A stretch of DNA of 64,000 bases from Mailhella massiliensis (GCF_900155525.1 NZ_LT706952.1:940406-1004405), one strand, 5' to 3'. Numbered from the stretch's first letter, positions 1 through 9,191 are shown. The notes: generated by a model from the letters alone, not told the origin. Numbers and translations: made by a program.

Positions 1-1
1 T

Positions 2-439
2 TCCTCTCTGCCGAAAGCCTCTCTTTTCAATTATCCGTCCATGCTGAAAAAAGCCTCTTCCCTCATTGAAGAACTGAAAAAGGCGCTTGCCGTCAAACAC
101 CTTGTCCAGACAGAGAAGGAAATTCTGCAACGGGAAGTGGATACCCTTCGCGGAAAGCTGACGTGGCTTGAAGCGGGATACACGGCCCACAGAAAACAAA
201 GCCATGAGGAAAAAGAGGAGCTGGAGAAGCAGTTGAAGAAAATGAAGAGAATTATGGCAGGCTATCAGGAATTTCTGCTTCTGCCGGAAATCCGGCCGCT
301 GCATATCGAGTTCGTGGAACGCAAGCGTGCCGAACAGCTTCAGCGGCAGCAGGAAGAGGAACGGCAGCGGCAGGAACAGGAGGCGAGGGACAGGGAGCGT
401 CGGCAGGCGATGATCGCCCGTGGCATGAGGATGAGGTAA
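2..439 (+). CDS. Coiled-coil protein, C-terminal part (gene probably begins left of window)
   Basis: The reading frame is open from base 2, so the gene may start outside the window; the first internal ATG is at 41. From there the protein is 132 residues and almost entirely charged: heptad-like Lys/Glu/Leu stretches (residues about 5-75), then a Gln/Glu/Arg-rich tail (about 95-132) typical of a long coiled coil. No enzymatic motif is visible. Such tails are common at the C-terminus of MobA/MobL-type mobilisation proteins, which would fit the following recombinase and the hairpin just downstream, but the relaxase domain would lie outside the window, so this is only a guess. Confidence 0.5.
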   Translation, partial: SSLPKASLFNYPSMLKKASSLIEELKKALAVKHLVQTEKEILQREVDTLRGKLTWLEAGYTAHRKQSHEEKEELEKQLKKMKRIMAGYQEFLLLPEIRPLHIEFVERKRAEQLQRQQEEERQRQEQEARDRERRQAMIARGMRMR

Positions 440-477
440 GGCGTCGGGGAGAAATCTTCGCACAGGCCGAAGATATA

Positions 478-509
478 GCCCACTATGCTTCACTTCGTGA
501 AGCGTGGGC
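478..509. other. Strong bulged hairpin (13-bp stem)
   Basis: GCCCAC (478-483), a 3-nt TAT bulge, GCTTCAC (487-493), loop TTC, then GTGAAGC (497-503) and GTGGGC (504-509). All 13 pairs are perfect. No T-run follows on either strand, so it is not a standard terminator. It could be an oriT-like structure or an mRNA 3' structure. Confidence 0.55.
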
Positions 510-792
510 GACCGTCCCGCTCGACCGGAAAGGCAAAATACCATCAACGAGGATTTTTTTGTCTGATATAGGTGTGCATAAAAATCGAGGCGTTGCCATG
601 CGCAAGAGGCCTGACAAGCCGCATGAAAGGTGAATTCAAACTTCGGCTAAATATCTGACTGAAGTCCGCCGTCAGGAGGAATGTCGGAAAACAGGAACAG
701 CCAGCTTCTACACCATGAGCAACGAGTTTCACTATTATTGATATTCCAGATGATGAACTGTGAATAAGAATGCACTGAGAGGAGAAATCGCC

Positions 793-1407
793 ATGGCAAA
801 AATTTATGGATATATCCGTGTATCCAGTACAGATCAAAATGAGAGTCGTCAGCGCATCGCTCTTGAGCAACAGGGCATACCGTCAGGTCATATTTTTATG
901 GACAAAATGTCGGGCAAAGATTTTCAGCGTCCACAGTATCAGGCAATGCTCAGAAAGCTCAGGTCAGGGGATTTGCTCTGTGTCGTCAGCATTGACAGAC
1001 TAGGTAGAAACTATGAGGAAATTCTGGAACAGTGGCGTGTGCTGACCAAAGAAAAGCATGTGGATATCCTCGTCCTCGATATGCCCATGCTCGACACCAG
1101 ACGTGACAAAAACCTGCTCGGTACCTTCATTGCTGATCTTGTTTTGCAGGTACTTTCCTTTGTGGCTCAGAACGAACGGGAGAATATCCGTAGCAGGCAG
1201 GCCGAAGGGATCGCCGCCGCAAAACAGCGCGGTGTACGCTTTGGCCGTGAAATCAAGCCATTGCCGGATAATTTCTTGGAAAATTGCGCTCTTTGGCGTA
1301 ATGGCCAAATCTCAGGTCTGGAAGCAGCCAGAAGATGCCGGATGCCTCAAAGTACGTTTTACCGAAAAGCCGGACGGCTTCTGGAAAATAGCGCTAATAG
1401 TGTCTAA
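793..1407 (+). CDS. Serine recombinase (resolvase/invertase family)
   Basis: A 204-residue protein that would cut and rejoin DNA through a serine-phosphate intermediate (resolution or inversion). The N-terminus has the resolvase start GYIRVSSTDQN with the nucleophilic Ser in VSS. The conserved VVSIDRLGRNYEEI segment supplies the catalytic Arg residues, and a long helix (QNERENIRSRQAEGIAAAK) leads to a C-terminal helix-turn-helix (GLEAARRCRMPQSTFYRK). The length matches small Tn3/Hin-type enzymes, not large integrases. The ATG at 793 is preferred to an in-frame GTG at 760 because GGAGA lies 7 nt upstream. It probably belongs to the island; no paired inverted recombination sites were recognised. 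Confidence 0.9.
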   Translation: MAKIYGYIRVSSTDQNESRQRIALEQQGIPSGHIFMDKMSGKDFQRPQYQAMLRKLRSGDLLCVVSIDRLGRNYEEILEQWRVLTKEKHVDILVLDMPMLDTRRDKNLLGTFIADLVLQVLSFVAQNERENIRSRQAEGIAAAKQRGVRFGREIKPLPDNFLENCALWRNGQISGLEAARRCRMPQSTFYRKAGRLLENSANSV

Positions 1408-1463
1408 CAAGGTGTACTTTGAGAGGACGAGGGGCGAAGGAGAATTTTATTATCCAGTGAGGT

Positions 1464-1492
1464 TTGACAGCGACTATTTTTTTACCTAAAGG
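1464..1492 (+). promoter_or_regulatory. Candidate sigma-70 promoter of the restriction-modification operon
   Basis: TTGACA (1464-1469), 17-nt spacer, TAAAGG (1487-1492). The -35 is perfect and the -10 weak. It lies just upstream of the inverted repeat and the first methylase gene. Confidence 0.4.
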
Positions 1493-1507
1493 AAGAAAAA
1501 TTGATTT

Positions 1508-1531
1508 CCCCAAAAAGTACAGTTTTTGGGG
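1508..1531. promoter_or_regulatory. Perfect 9-bp inverted repeat in the leader of the modification genes
   Basis: CCCCAAAAA (1508-1516), spacer GTACAG, TTTTTGGGG (1523-1531). It lies between the candidate promoter and the ATG at 1546, 14 nt before that codon. It could be a protein operator or an RNA hairpin limiting translation of the modification gene. Its presence argues that 1546, not the TTG at 1501, is the true start. Confidence 0.5.
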
Positions 1532-1545
1532 AACGGGTGGTGGCA

Positions 1546-2217
1546 ATGGCAACATCTCTCCAAGTTAAATCAAAACAGCGCGTGGCCGCGCATGGCGAAG
1601 TCTTCACCGCCGAACGGGAAGTCAAAGCCATGTGCGATCTCGTTGCTGACGAATGTTCCCGTATAGACAGTCGTTTTCTTGAGCCCGCCTGCGGCAATGG
1701 TAACTTTCTCGCTGAAGTGCTTCGACGCAAGCTGGAAGTCGTAAAAAGACGCTACGGCAAAAGCAGGCATGAGTATGAGCGCTACGCTGTTTTGGCGCTG
1801 TCCAGTCTCTATGGCGTGGACATCCTGAGCGATAATGCGGAAGAGTGCCGTATCCGGCTTCTGAATCTTTGGAATGAAGAATACTACAACACTCTTGCCG
1901 CACCCGTCGATGGAGAGTTGCTTGCGTCTGTTCGGTACATTCTAGAGCGCAATATTCTGTGCGGCGATGCGCTCACGCTGCTTCGCTCCGATGGGACTCC
2001 CATCATTTTTTCCGAGTGGTCGTTCATTTCCGGCGACCTGATAAAACGCCGAGACTTTCGTCTTGACCAGCTCATGAAAGGCGAGGCGGAAAAGCAGAAG
2101 CAGCAGAATGTGCTTTTTATGCCCGGCTGGGAATACGACGCCGAGCTCGACACGCTGATTCCATCCCCCATTCAGGAATTCGAGCCCATCGAATACTGGA
2201 GACTGTGCCATGCATGA
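1546..2217 (+). CDS. Methylase-fold subunit of a restriction-modification system, lacking the NPPY motif
   Basis: 223 residues. The AdoMet-binding motif I reads [11 protein letters not shown] and is preceded by a conserved HGEVFT start seen in N6-adenine methylases. No motif IV (N/D-P-P-Y/F) is present anywhere, so on its own it should bind AdoMet but not methylate adenine. It overlaps the following methylase gene by 8 bp, so the two are probably co-translated and may form a heteromer. A TTG at 1501 with a good AAGGAAG site is an alternative start, but homology-like sequence begins only after the ATG at 1546. Similar short proteins are usually annotated as restriction endonuclease subunit M; their role is not established. 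Confidence 0.75.
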   Translation: MATSLQVKSKQRVAAHGEVFTAEREVKAMCDLVADECSRIDSRFLEPACGNGNFLAEVLRRKLEVVKRRYGKSRHEYERYAVLALSSLYGVDILSDNAEECRIRLLNLWNEEYYNTLAAPVDGELLASVRYILERNILCGDALTLLRSDGTPIIFSEWSFISGDLIKRRDFRLDQLMKGEAEKQKQQNVLFMPGWEYDAELDTLIPSPIQEFEPIEYWRLCHA

Positions 2218-3724
2218 TCTTCAGCATAACCCCGATGTTTTAAGCTGTCTGGCTAATCTTTCGAGTGATGAAGTCTTCACTCCTCCAGAAGTCGCCAATG
2301 CCATGCTTGATATGCTCCCGCAAGAATTGTGGCAGGACTCAAAAGCGACATTCCTTGACCCTGCCTGTAAGTCTGGCGTGTTTCTGCGCGAGATTGCCAA
2401 ACGCCTCATCGAAGGGTTGAAGGACGAAATTCCCGACTTACAGACTCGTCTCGACCATATCTTCCAAAAGCAGCTCTACGGTATCGCCATTACGGATCTT
2501 ACGGCCCTTCTTTCGAGACGCTCTCTCTACGGAAGTAAACGGGCCAATAGTAAATATTCTTTTTCGCGCTTTGATACGGCAGAAGGACTTATTCGGCTGA
2601 ACCCAACATTACATCACACATGGAAGAATGGCCGTTGTGAATTCTGCGGAGCATCGCAAAGCGAATATGATCGCAGTAGCACACTGGAATCTCATGCCTA
2701 TGAATTTATCCATACTCATAGTCCAGAGGCAATATTTAATATGAAATTTGATGTTATTATAGGTAATCCTCCGTATCAATTGAGTGATGGGGGAAATGGG
2801 GTAAGTGCTGCACCAATTTTTCAGCACTTTGTAGAGCAAGCTATAAAGTTTAAACCACGATATTTATCGATGATAATACCTGCTCGTTGGTATGCGGGTG
2901 GCAAAGGATTGAACAAGTTTCGAGAGCAGATGTTAAAAGATGCTCATATAAGAAAATTAGTGGACTTTGAATCAAGTAAAAACTGTTTTGATGCTGTTAA
3001 TATCGCAGGAGGAATATGTTATTTTTTGTGGGATAGAGATTATAATGGGCAGTGTGAAATCACAAATTGGAATAATGAAGTATCCATTGTCATGGAACGA
3101 CGACTTAACGAATTTCCTATTTTGATTCGTTCTAATTTGGCTGTTTCGATTATTCATAAAGTTTTAAATGTTACTCCTGATGTTTATAGCAATCATGCTT
3201 ATCCAAGAAATCCATTTGGATTTGCTACAAATTATCGTGGACGAAGCGAACAAATGCCTGGAGACATTGAATTGTTGACAAGTGTTGGTTTTTGCTATGT
3301 ATCTCGTAAAGATGTTACAAAAAATTTTGATATTATAGATAGATATAAAGTTCTTATTGGCCGCCTTGTTCCAAATAATGGAGAATTGGATGTGAATCCA
3401 AAAGATGGTTATAAAGTTATTACAGATACGAGAATTATTGGTCCTGGTCAAATAAATACAGAAACCTATTTAGATATTGGTGTGTTCGATACAGAGCAGG
3501 AAGCTGTTAACTTTGATAAATATCTCAAATCTAAGTTGCCGAGATTTTTGCTTAGACAGGCTATTTCTTCTCTGAATGTGACCAGAGAGTGTTTTCGTTT
3601 TGTTCCCTATCTTGATTTCAAAGAAGAATGGACAGATCAAAAGTTATACAAGAAGTATGGGTTAACAGAAGAAGAAATCGCATTCATTGAATCTATGATC
3701 AAACCTATGGATCTAGAGGCGTAG
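2210..3724 (+). CDS. Eco57I-type N6-adenine DNA methyltransferase with specificity region
   Basis: 504 residues. Motif I is the unusual [11 protein letters not shown] (Lys where Gly is normal) and motif IV is IGNPPYQ. Between them is a Cys pair (CEFCGAS, near residues 144-147) that could be part of a small zinc site. The part after NPPY is the likely target-recognition domain. The nucleotide composition changes inside the gene: codons before about 2700 are GC-balanced, those from about 2740 to 3640 are strongly AT-rich, and the downstream gene returns to normal. This suggests the recognition region was exchanged by recombination. It lies 3 nt upstream of the helicase gene, in one operon. Expected role: methylate the host's recognition sites. 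Confidence 0.85.
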   Translation: MHDLQHNPDVLSCLANLSSDEVFTPPEVANAMLDMLPQELWQDSKATFLDPACKSGVFLREIAKRLIEGLKDEIPDLQTRLDHIFQKQLYGIAITDLTALLSRRSLYGSKRANSKYSFSRFDTAEGLIRLNPTLHHTWKNGRCEFCGASQSEYDRSSTLESHAYEFIHTHSPEAIFNMKFDVIIGNPPYQLSDGGNGVSAAPIFQHFVEQAIKFKPRYLSMIIPARWYAGGKGLNKFREQMLKDAHIRKLVDFESSKNCFDAVNIAGGICYFLWDRDYNGQCEITNWNNEVSIVMERRLNEFPILIRSNLAVSIIHKVLNVTPDVYSNHAYPRNPFGFATNYRGRSEQMPGDIELLTSVGFCYVSRKDVTKNFDIIDRYKVLIGRLVPNNGELDVNPKDGYKVITDTRIIGPGQINTETYLDIGVFDTEQEAVNFDKYLKSKLPRFLLRQAISSLNVTRECFRFVPYLDFKEEWTDQKLYKKYGLTEEEIAFIESMIKPMDLEA

Positions 3725-3727
3725 TAC

Positions 3728-6220
3728 ATGGCGCAATATTTTCCCCCTCGCCCTCACCTTACGCCTTGGATTTATGCCTACAGTAATCCTGCTCCGGCCT
3801 ACAAAGGGTTGCTCAAAGTCGGATATACAACTCGCTTTTCTGTAGAAGAGCGAATCAAGGAGCAGTTCAATGTCGAGCAGCCTGAAGGTTTGAAGCCCTA
3901 TCGCATCGAATTTAAAGAGTCCGCAATGCGGAGCGATGGCTCGGCGTTTACGGACAAGGATGTTCATCGTCTTCTTGAAAAATCTGGATTTATTCGCGTA
4001 GGGGGAGAGTGGTTTCGGTGTCGTGTGGAAGACATCAAATCCGCTGTGCTGTCTGTCCGGCATCGTATGGGGAGTATGACCGGCAGAACGCTGGATTTCG
4101 GTATGCGTCCAGAACAGCAGGCCGCCGTGGATAAGACCGCCGCCTACTTTCAAAGCGTATCCGCAGAGGGGAGAACTCCCAAATTTCTCTGGAACTGCAA
4201 GATGCGTTTCGGTAAAACCTTTGCCGCGTATCAGCTTGCCAAAAAAATGGGCATGAAGCGTGTCCTCGTACTGACGTTCAAGCCGGCAGTTCTCAGTGCA
4301 TGGGAGGAGGACCTTGCGACGCACCTCGACTTCGAGGGCTGGCAGTTTATTGCCCGCAATACTGAGCTTACTTTTGAAAAAGCCGATAAAGCTCAACCTA
4401 TTGTTTGCTTTGGCTCCTTTCAGGATTTTCTTGGGGTCAACCGGACCACTGGAGGCATCAAGCCGCGCAATGAATGGGTGCATACTTCCAACTGGGATCT
4501 GGTCATCTTTGACGAATATCACTTCGGCGCATGGCGTGAAAACGCCAAGAAGCTTTTTGAGCAGGAGGATGACGACTCCTACGACAGCTTTGACGTGGAA
4601 CATTACGACCGGGGCAATGCCTGCGACGAACAGGATTTGCCCATTACAACGAAATATTATCTTTTTTTGTCCGGTACTCCGTTCCGAGCGCTGAATTCCG
4701 GTGAGTTTATCGAAGAGCAGGTATTCAACTGGACATATTCCGATGAGCAGAAGGCCAAAGCCAGCTGGCAGGGCGACAAAAATCCGTATGCTTCCTTGCC
4801 CGGCATGGTTATGATGACATACCAGCTCCCCGAAAATATTCGCCGCATCGCCATGCAGGGAGAGTTCAATGAGTTTGATCTCAACGAGTTTTTTGCTGCA
4901 AAAGGCACTGGATCGGGTGCAGAGTTTGTCCATAAGGACCAAGTGCAGAAATGGCTGTCGCTTATTCGTGGAGCCTATGAGGAAACACTGGTCGGGGATT
5001 TGAAGCTCAGAAAGTCGAAACCCGTGATGCCTTTTGCAGATGTACGCCTTCTGAATGTACTTCAGCACACCTTGTGGTTTCTACCGAATGTGGCATCCTG
5101 TTATGCCATGAAAAATCTTTTGAAAAGTAAGCAGAATGTCTTTTACCATGACTACGCGGTGAACGTTTGTGCAGGGGCTGAGGCAGGGCAGGGGGCGGAA
5201 GCGTTAAAGCCAGTTTTGGCCTCCATGAAGGGAGATCCGTTCCACAGCAAGACCATTACGCTTTCCTGCGGTAAGCTGACAACCGGCGTAACGGTGAAGC
5301 CGTGGACCGGTATATTCATGCTTCGAAATTTGAGCAGTCCTGAGACCTATTTTCAGGCGGCGTTCCGCGTGCAGAGCCCGTGGGAAATATCAACGGATGG
5401 AGGACAGAAGGAAATCGTCAAGAAAGAGTGCTATGTTTTCGACTTCGCTCTTGATCGCGCCCTTCGCCAGATAGCCGATTACAGTTGCCGTCTCGATGTA
5501 CAGGGGCGTGACCCGGAAAGCAAGGTCGGTGAGTTCATCAGCTTCCTGCCGGTCATAGCTTATGACGGCATGGCCATGAAGCAGATAAGCGCACGCGAGA
5601 TTCTTGATATGGCTATGGCAGGTACATCTGCTACTTTGCTGGCCAAACGCTGGGAAAGCGCGTTGCTCGTCAATGTGGATAACGACACGTTGGCGCGCCT
5701 GATGGCAAATAAGGAGGCCATGGATGCACTCATGAAAATTGAAGGCTTCCGCAGTTTGAACGAAGATATCAAGACCATTATTGCGAAGTCTGAGGCCGTA
5801 AAAAAGACAAAGAAAAAGGGTGAGGATCTGCCGCCGGAAAAGAAGCGAGAACTGACGCAGGAAGAGAAAGAGTATAAAAGTAAGCGTAAGCAGATCCAAG
5901 AAAAACTCATTAAATTCGCCACGCGTATCCCAGTGTTCATGTATCTTACTGATTACCGTGAGCAGTGCTTGAAGGATGTCATCACCCAGCTGGAACCTGA
6001 ATTATTCCAGCGTGTGACGGGGCTGGCGGTAAAAGATTTTGATCTGCTCGTTTCCCTTGGTGTTTTCAACGATGCCCTTATGAACGATGCCGTTTACAAG
6101 TTCAAGCGGTATGAAGACGCCAGTCTCTGCTATACCGGCATAGACCTGCACGAAGGTGAAAAGCGTGGGGGTTGGGACACGGTCATCACGAGGGAGGAGT
6201 TCAAGAACGTGTTTGGGTAA
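3728..6220 (+). CDS. GIY-YIG/T5orf172-type nuclease fused to a superfamily-2 helicase (restriction subunit)
   Basis: 830 residues. Residues about 10-110 resemble the GIY-YIG family (T5orf172/MUG113 type): IYAY and KVGYTTR provide the two Tyr and an Arg, a His follows in DVHRLL, and GEWF carries the expected Glu. Then comes an SF2 helicase: atypical Walker A MRFGKT, DEAD-like DEYHFG, motif III SGTPFRAL, and motif VI QAAFRVQSPW. The Lys/Glu-rich segment near residues 680-725 is probably a coiled linker. Together with the two methylase-fold genes it forms a type II/III-like restriction system in which the helicase tracks DNA and the GIY-YIG domain cuts. The ATG at 3728 directly follows the methylase stop. 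The gene looks intact. Confidence 0.82.
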   Translation: MAQYFPPRPHLTPWIYAYSNPAPAYKGLLKVGYTTRFSVEERIKEQFNVEQPEGLKPYRIEFKESAMRSDGSAFTDKDVHRLLEKSGFIRVGGEWFRCRVEDIKSAVLSVRHRMGSMTGRTLDFGMRPEQQAAVDKTAAYFQSVSAEGRTPKFLWNCKMRFGKTFAAYQLAKKMGMKRVLVLTFKPAVLSAWEEDLATHLDFEGWQFIARNTELTFEKADKAQPIVCFGSFQDFLGVNRTTGGIKPRNEWVHTSNWDLVIFDEYHFGAWRENAKKLFEQEDDDSYDSFDVEHYDRGNACDEQDLPITTKYYLFLSGTPFRALNSGEFIEEQVFNWTYSDEQKAKASWQGDKNPYASLPGMVMMTYQLPENIRRIAMQGEFNEFDLNEFFAAKGTGSGAEFVHKDQVQKWLSLIRGAYEETLVGDLKLRKSKPVMPFADVRLLNVLQHTLWFLPNVASCYAMKNLLKSKQNVFYHDYAVNVCAGAEAGQGAEALKPVLASMKGDPFHSKTITLSCGKLTTGVTVKPWTGIFMLRNLSSPETYFQAAFRVQSPWEISTDGGQKEIVKKECYVFDFALDRALRQIADYSCRLDVQGRDPESKVGEFISFLPVIAYDGMAMKQISAREILDMAMAGTSATLLAKRWESALLVNVDNDTLARLMANKEAMDALMKIEGFRSLNEDIKTIIAKSEAVKKTKKKGEDLPPEKKRELTQEEKEYKSKRKQIQEKLIKFATRIPVFMYLTDYREQCLKDVITQLEPELFQRVTGLAVKDFDLLVSLGVFNDALMNDAVYKFKRYEDASLCYTGIDLHEGEKRGGWDTVITREEFKNVFG

Positions 6221-6281
6221 CACAGGTACTTCTCTCCTTAACAACTTGTAGCCTTCTCGCATAAAAGAGTGGGCTGTCCTA

Positions 6282-7110
6282 GGCTCAGGACTCATTATTT
6301 CCAACGACGTCAAAAAAGGATAAGTATGGATATGGAGGTTTCTATGTCCACTCTTTTTTACCTTTCTTCCGCTCAGATGGATGTCATTCGCCCTTTCTTT
6401 CCTCGTTCAAGAGGCATTCCCAGAAAGGACGATCAAAAAATTATCAGTGGAATTATCCATGTTCTCAAGTTCGGTCTCCGATGGAAGGATGCTCCAAAAG
6501 AATACGGCCCCTATAAAACTCTTTATAACCGTTTTGTCAGATGGAGTAACATGGGCGTCTTCGAAAAGATTTTTACGGCTCTTTCCGAAAGTACCCAGGA
6601 CACATCCCTTCTCATGATTGATGCTACCTGTCTGAAAGCTCACAGAACTGCCGCAAGTTTGAGAAAAAAGGGCTTCCTCTCGCTGTATCGGACGCACAAA
6701 AGGAGGATTGAACACCAAATTACATGTAGTCTGTGACTCCGACGGACGTCCGATTCGGACATTGCTGACAGCCGGAACCATCAGTGATTATGGCGGTGCG
6801 GCATATCTCTTGCCAACTTTGCCTTCAACTCGAATGCTTCTTGCTGACAGGTGCTATGATGCCGGATGGATTCGCAGTTTTTTGAAAAATCGGGGTTGCA
6901 CTCCCTGCATTCCTTCTCGGAAAAATGCCAAGAGTCAGGAATATTACGACAAAAAACAATATCGCCAGCGTCACAAGATAGAAAATATGTTTTCCCGGCT
7001 GAAGGATTGGCGTCGCATAGCCACGCGCTATGATTGCTGTGCTCACACATTCCTTTCAGCAATTCACCTTGCGGCTATCGTTATTTTTTACCTTTAATGA
7101 GTCCTGAGCC
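6282..7110 (+). mobile_element. IS5-family insertion sequence (IS427-like group), copy 1
   Basis: 829 bp with terminal inverted repeats GGCTCAGGACTCATTA at the left and its complement at the right, flanked by TA (6280-6281 and 7111-7112). This is consistent with the CTAG/TA targets of IS427-group elements. It carries a two-frame transposase. Confidence 0.85.
6344..7097 (+). pseudogene. IS5-family transposase, two frames (copy 1)
   Basis: The first frame starts at ATG 6344 (GGAGG site upstream) and carries the N-terminal DUF4096-like part and the first Asp of the DDE triad (MIDATCLKAH). The second frame, from about 6663 to 7097, carries the second Asp (ADRCYDAG) and the Glu-containing end (KIENMFSRLKDWRRIATRY). 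At the junction is A6G3 (6664-6672). Joining the two frames needs a +1/-2 shift, whereas related IS427 elements use -1 shifts on A-G runs, so this copy has probably lost a base and is inactive. Confidence 0.75.
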
Positions 7111-7116
7111 TACAAG

Positions 7117-7437
7117 ATGGCCGCCATTCTGGACAAGTTCCCGAAGCTCCGGGTTTGCGCCGCGCATCTGGGGGGCTTCCGGCAAAGGAAGTACGCGCTG
7201 GACGTGCTGGCCGACCGCAACGTCTGGATGGACACGTCCTCCTGCATGTAGGAGATCGACGACGACACCCTGCGCGCCATCCTGCGGCGGCACCCGCGCG
7301 AAAGGCTGGTCTTCGGCACGGATTACCCCATCATGGACCCGCAGGACGAGATCGACGCCCTCCAGCGCCGCACCCGCTTCACGGACAGCGAGCTTGACGA
7401 GCTGCTCATGAACGGATCGGCCATGCTTTTTGGCTGA
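7117..7437 (+). pseudogene. Amidohydrolase C-terminal fragment with a nonsense codon (copy 1)
   Basis: Encodes the end of an amidohydrolase-2 (TIM-barrel metal hydrolase) protein, including the typical LVFGTDYPIMDPQ segment. The N-terminal metal-binding part is missing because the IS right end abuts it. In-frame TAG at 7249-7251 replaces the CAG (Gln) present in copy 2, so this copy is doubly broken. Confidence 0.8.
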
Positions 7438-7561
7438 GCCCGGCCCCTGCGCTTTCGTCCACGGGCGGTTGCGCGGGAGGGGCCCGGCCCCGTGCACGGC
7501 AAGGCCCCGTTTCCTGCCGGGAACGGGGCCTTGTTCTGCGCGCCTTGCGGAGAAGGGGGGA

Positions 7562-7888
7562 TCAGTTCTGCGGGGCTGCGAGGCGGGCGCCGGTGCAGCC
7601 CACGAGGATCAGCAGCATGAAGCCGGCCTGGGGCAGGGAGATGCGGTCTTGAAAGAAGAGCATGCCGCCCACGGCCACGCCGATGGAGCCGAGGCCGGTC
7701 CACAGCGCGTAGGACAGGCCAGCGGGCAGGAAGCGCATGGCGTAAGACAGCAGGCCCATGTTGAGGAAGCTCAGGACAATGGGGATGAGGGCGGCAACAA
7801 GGGGACGGGAGGTCGTGGGAGCCCATTTGAGGCTCAGGCCCCAGATAATTTCCGTGACGACTGCGGTGCACAAGGCAAGCCAGGGCAT
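7562..7888 (-). CDS. Small multidrug resistance family transporter, SugE/Gdx-like (copy 1)
   Basis: 108 residues with four predicted membrane helices. Helix 1 carries the essential Glu followed by Trp and Lys (TEIIWGLSLKWA). The segment LPAGLSYALWTGLG is close to the signature LPVGTAYAVWTGIG of the SugE/Gdx branch, whose members export guanidinium or quaternary ammonium ions by proton antiport; the specificity here is inferred only. It is preceded by a structured leader. It differs from the second copy at a few residues (for example Cys-13 for Phe near helix 1 and Ala for Ser near residue 33). Confidence 0.85.
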   Translation of the reverse strand: MPWLALCTAVVTEIIWGLSLKWAPTTSRPLVAALIPIVLSFLNMGLLSYAMRFLPAGLSYALWTGLGSIGVAVGGMLFFQDRISLPQAGFMLLILVGCTGARLAAPQN

Positions 7889-7966
7889 GGGGATACTCCT
7901 TGCGGCTTACGTGGTGAGCGCGGGCATGCGGAAGCCTGAAGATCATGCCCGCGTTCCTCCGCAAGG
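7889..7966 (-). promoter_or_regulatory. Structured leader of the SMR gene (copy 1)
   Basis: In the transcript, CCTTGCGG (from 7966-7959) can pair with CCGCAAGG (from 7905-7898), whose 3' half contains the AAGGAG ribosome-binding site. A GC-rich hairpin lies inside. It is the same arrangement as the better-conserved second copy. Confidence 0.5.
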
Positions 7967-8016
7967 AGGGCGCATGTCGGCTTTCTACCATCCGGGGCAT
8001 CCCGTGGCAAGTCCTA

Positions 8017-8357
8017 GGGGCTGTTTCTAAAAAGTTTATTGCAGCCAAATCAGACAGGCCGCTAACATGACATTTGCCCGGAATGTCGCGGCCAATTTTT
8101 CATAGCGGGTTGCAATGCGTCGAAATGACTTGAGCTTTGCAAAAAAGCATTCGACCAGATGACGCTCCTTGTACACATGGGCATCATACTCCCGCTGATG
8201 ACGTCTGCATTTTCGGGAGGGAATAACCGCTTCCATCTTTTGTTGCCGTGCCTGCTCCAGCACTGCATCGCTGTCATAGGCACGATCTGCAAGGAGCTTG
8301 TCCGCGGACAAATCCACAAGCAATTCTCCGGCGGGTACCGTATCGTTTACGTTGCTA
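8017..8357 (-). mobile_element. Truncated end of a different IS5-family element
   Basis: It begins GGGGCTGTTTCTAAA, an IS end abutting TA at 8015-8016, and runs to 8357, where IS copy 2 begins. It contains the C-terminal transposase coding region on the minus strand (stop at 8036). The 5' part of the element is missing. Confidence 0.7.
8036..8357 (-). pseudogene. IS5-family transposase C-terminal fragment
   Basis: Shows LADRAYDSDAVLEQAR (second DDE Asp), VIPSRK and the Glu-containing HLVECFFAKLKSFRRIATRY block, ending LIWLQ. It is clearly a different subgroup from the flanking IS copies. It is truncated at its N-terminus by insertion of IS copy 2. Confidence 0.8.
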
Positions 8358-9185
8358 GGCTCAGGACTCATTATTTCCAACGACGTCAAAAAAGGATAAG
8401 TATGGATATGGAGGTTTCTATGTCCACTCTTTTTTACCTTTCTTCCGCTCAGATGGATGTCATTCGCCCTTTCTTTCCTCGTTCAAGAGGCATTCCCAGA
8501 AGGGACGATCAAAAAATTATCAGTGAATTATCCATGTTCTCAAGTTCGGTCTCCGATGGAAGGATGCTCCAAAAGAATACGGCCCCTATAAAACTCTTTA
8601 TAACCGTTTTGTCAGATGGAGTAACATGGGCGTCTTCGAAAAGATTTTTACGGCTCTTTCCGAAAGTACCCAGGACACCTCCCTTCTCATGATTGATGCT
8701 ACCTGTCTGAAAGCTCACAGAACTGCCGCAAGTTTGAGAAAAAAGGGCTTCCTCTCGCTGTATCGGACGCACAAAAGGAGGATTGAACACCAAATTACAT
8801 GTAGTCTGTGACTCCGACGGACGTCCGATTCGGACATTGCTGACAGCCGGAACCATCAGTGATTATGGCGGTGCGGCATATCTCTTGCCAACTTTGCCTT
8901 CAACTCGAATGCTTCTTGCTGACAGGTGCTATGATGCCGGATGGATTCGCAGTTTTTTGAAAAATCGGGGTTGCACTCCCTGCATTCCTTCTCGGAAAAA
9001 TGCCAAGAGTCAGGAATATTACGACAAAAAACAATATCGCCAGCGTCACAAGATAGAAAATATGTTTTCCCGGCTGAAGGATTGGCGTCGCATAGCCACG
9101 CGCTATGATTGCTGTGCTCACACATTCCTTTCAGCAATTCACCTTGCGGCTATCGTTATTTTTTACCTTTAATGAGTCCTGAGCC
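8358..9185 (+). mobile_element. IS5-family insertion sequence (IS427-like group), copy 2
   Basis: 828 bp, with the same terminal repeats as copy 1 and TA on both sides (8356-8357, 9186-9187). One G is missing near 8523 compared with copy 1. Confidence 0.85.
8420..9172 (+). pseudogene. IS5-family transposase (copy 2), frameshifted
   Basis: Near-identical to copy 1, but one G is lost in ATCAGTG(G)AATT around 8523, shifting the frame in the first third. The second frame (about 8738-9172) is identical in protein sequence to copy 1 and keeps A6G3 at 8739-8747. It cannot make a full transposase. Confidence 0.8.
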
Positions 9186-9191
9186 TACAAG

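Larger units (their letters stand above)
7111..8016. repeat. Cargo repeat, copy 1 (906 bp, direct repeat of 9186-10091)
   Basis: It begins TACAAGATGGCCGCC and ends GGCAAGTCCTA, and matches 9186-10091 with scattered substitutions. With the preceding IS it forms a 1.73-kb tandem unit (6282-8016 and 8358-10091). The GC-rich codon style differs from the IS sequence. Confidence 0.9.

Noticed and set aside
793-1407. Phase-variation inversion system for the methylase specificity region
   Set aside because: A serine recombinase is close, but no inverted copies of the recognition-domain sequence or paired inversion sites were found.
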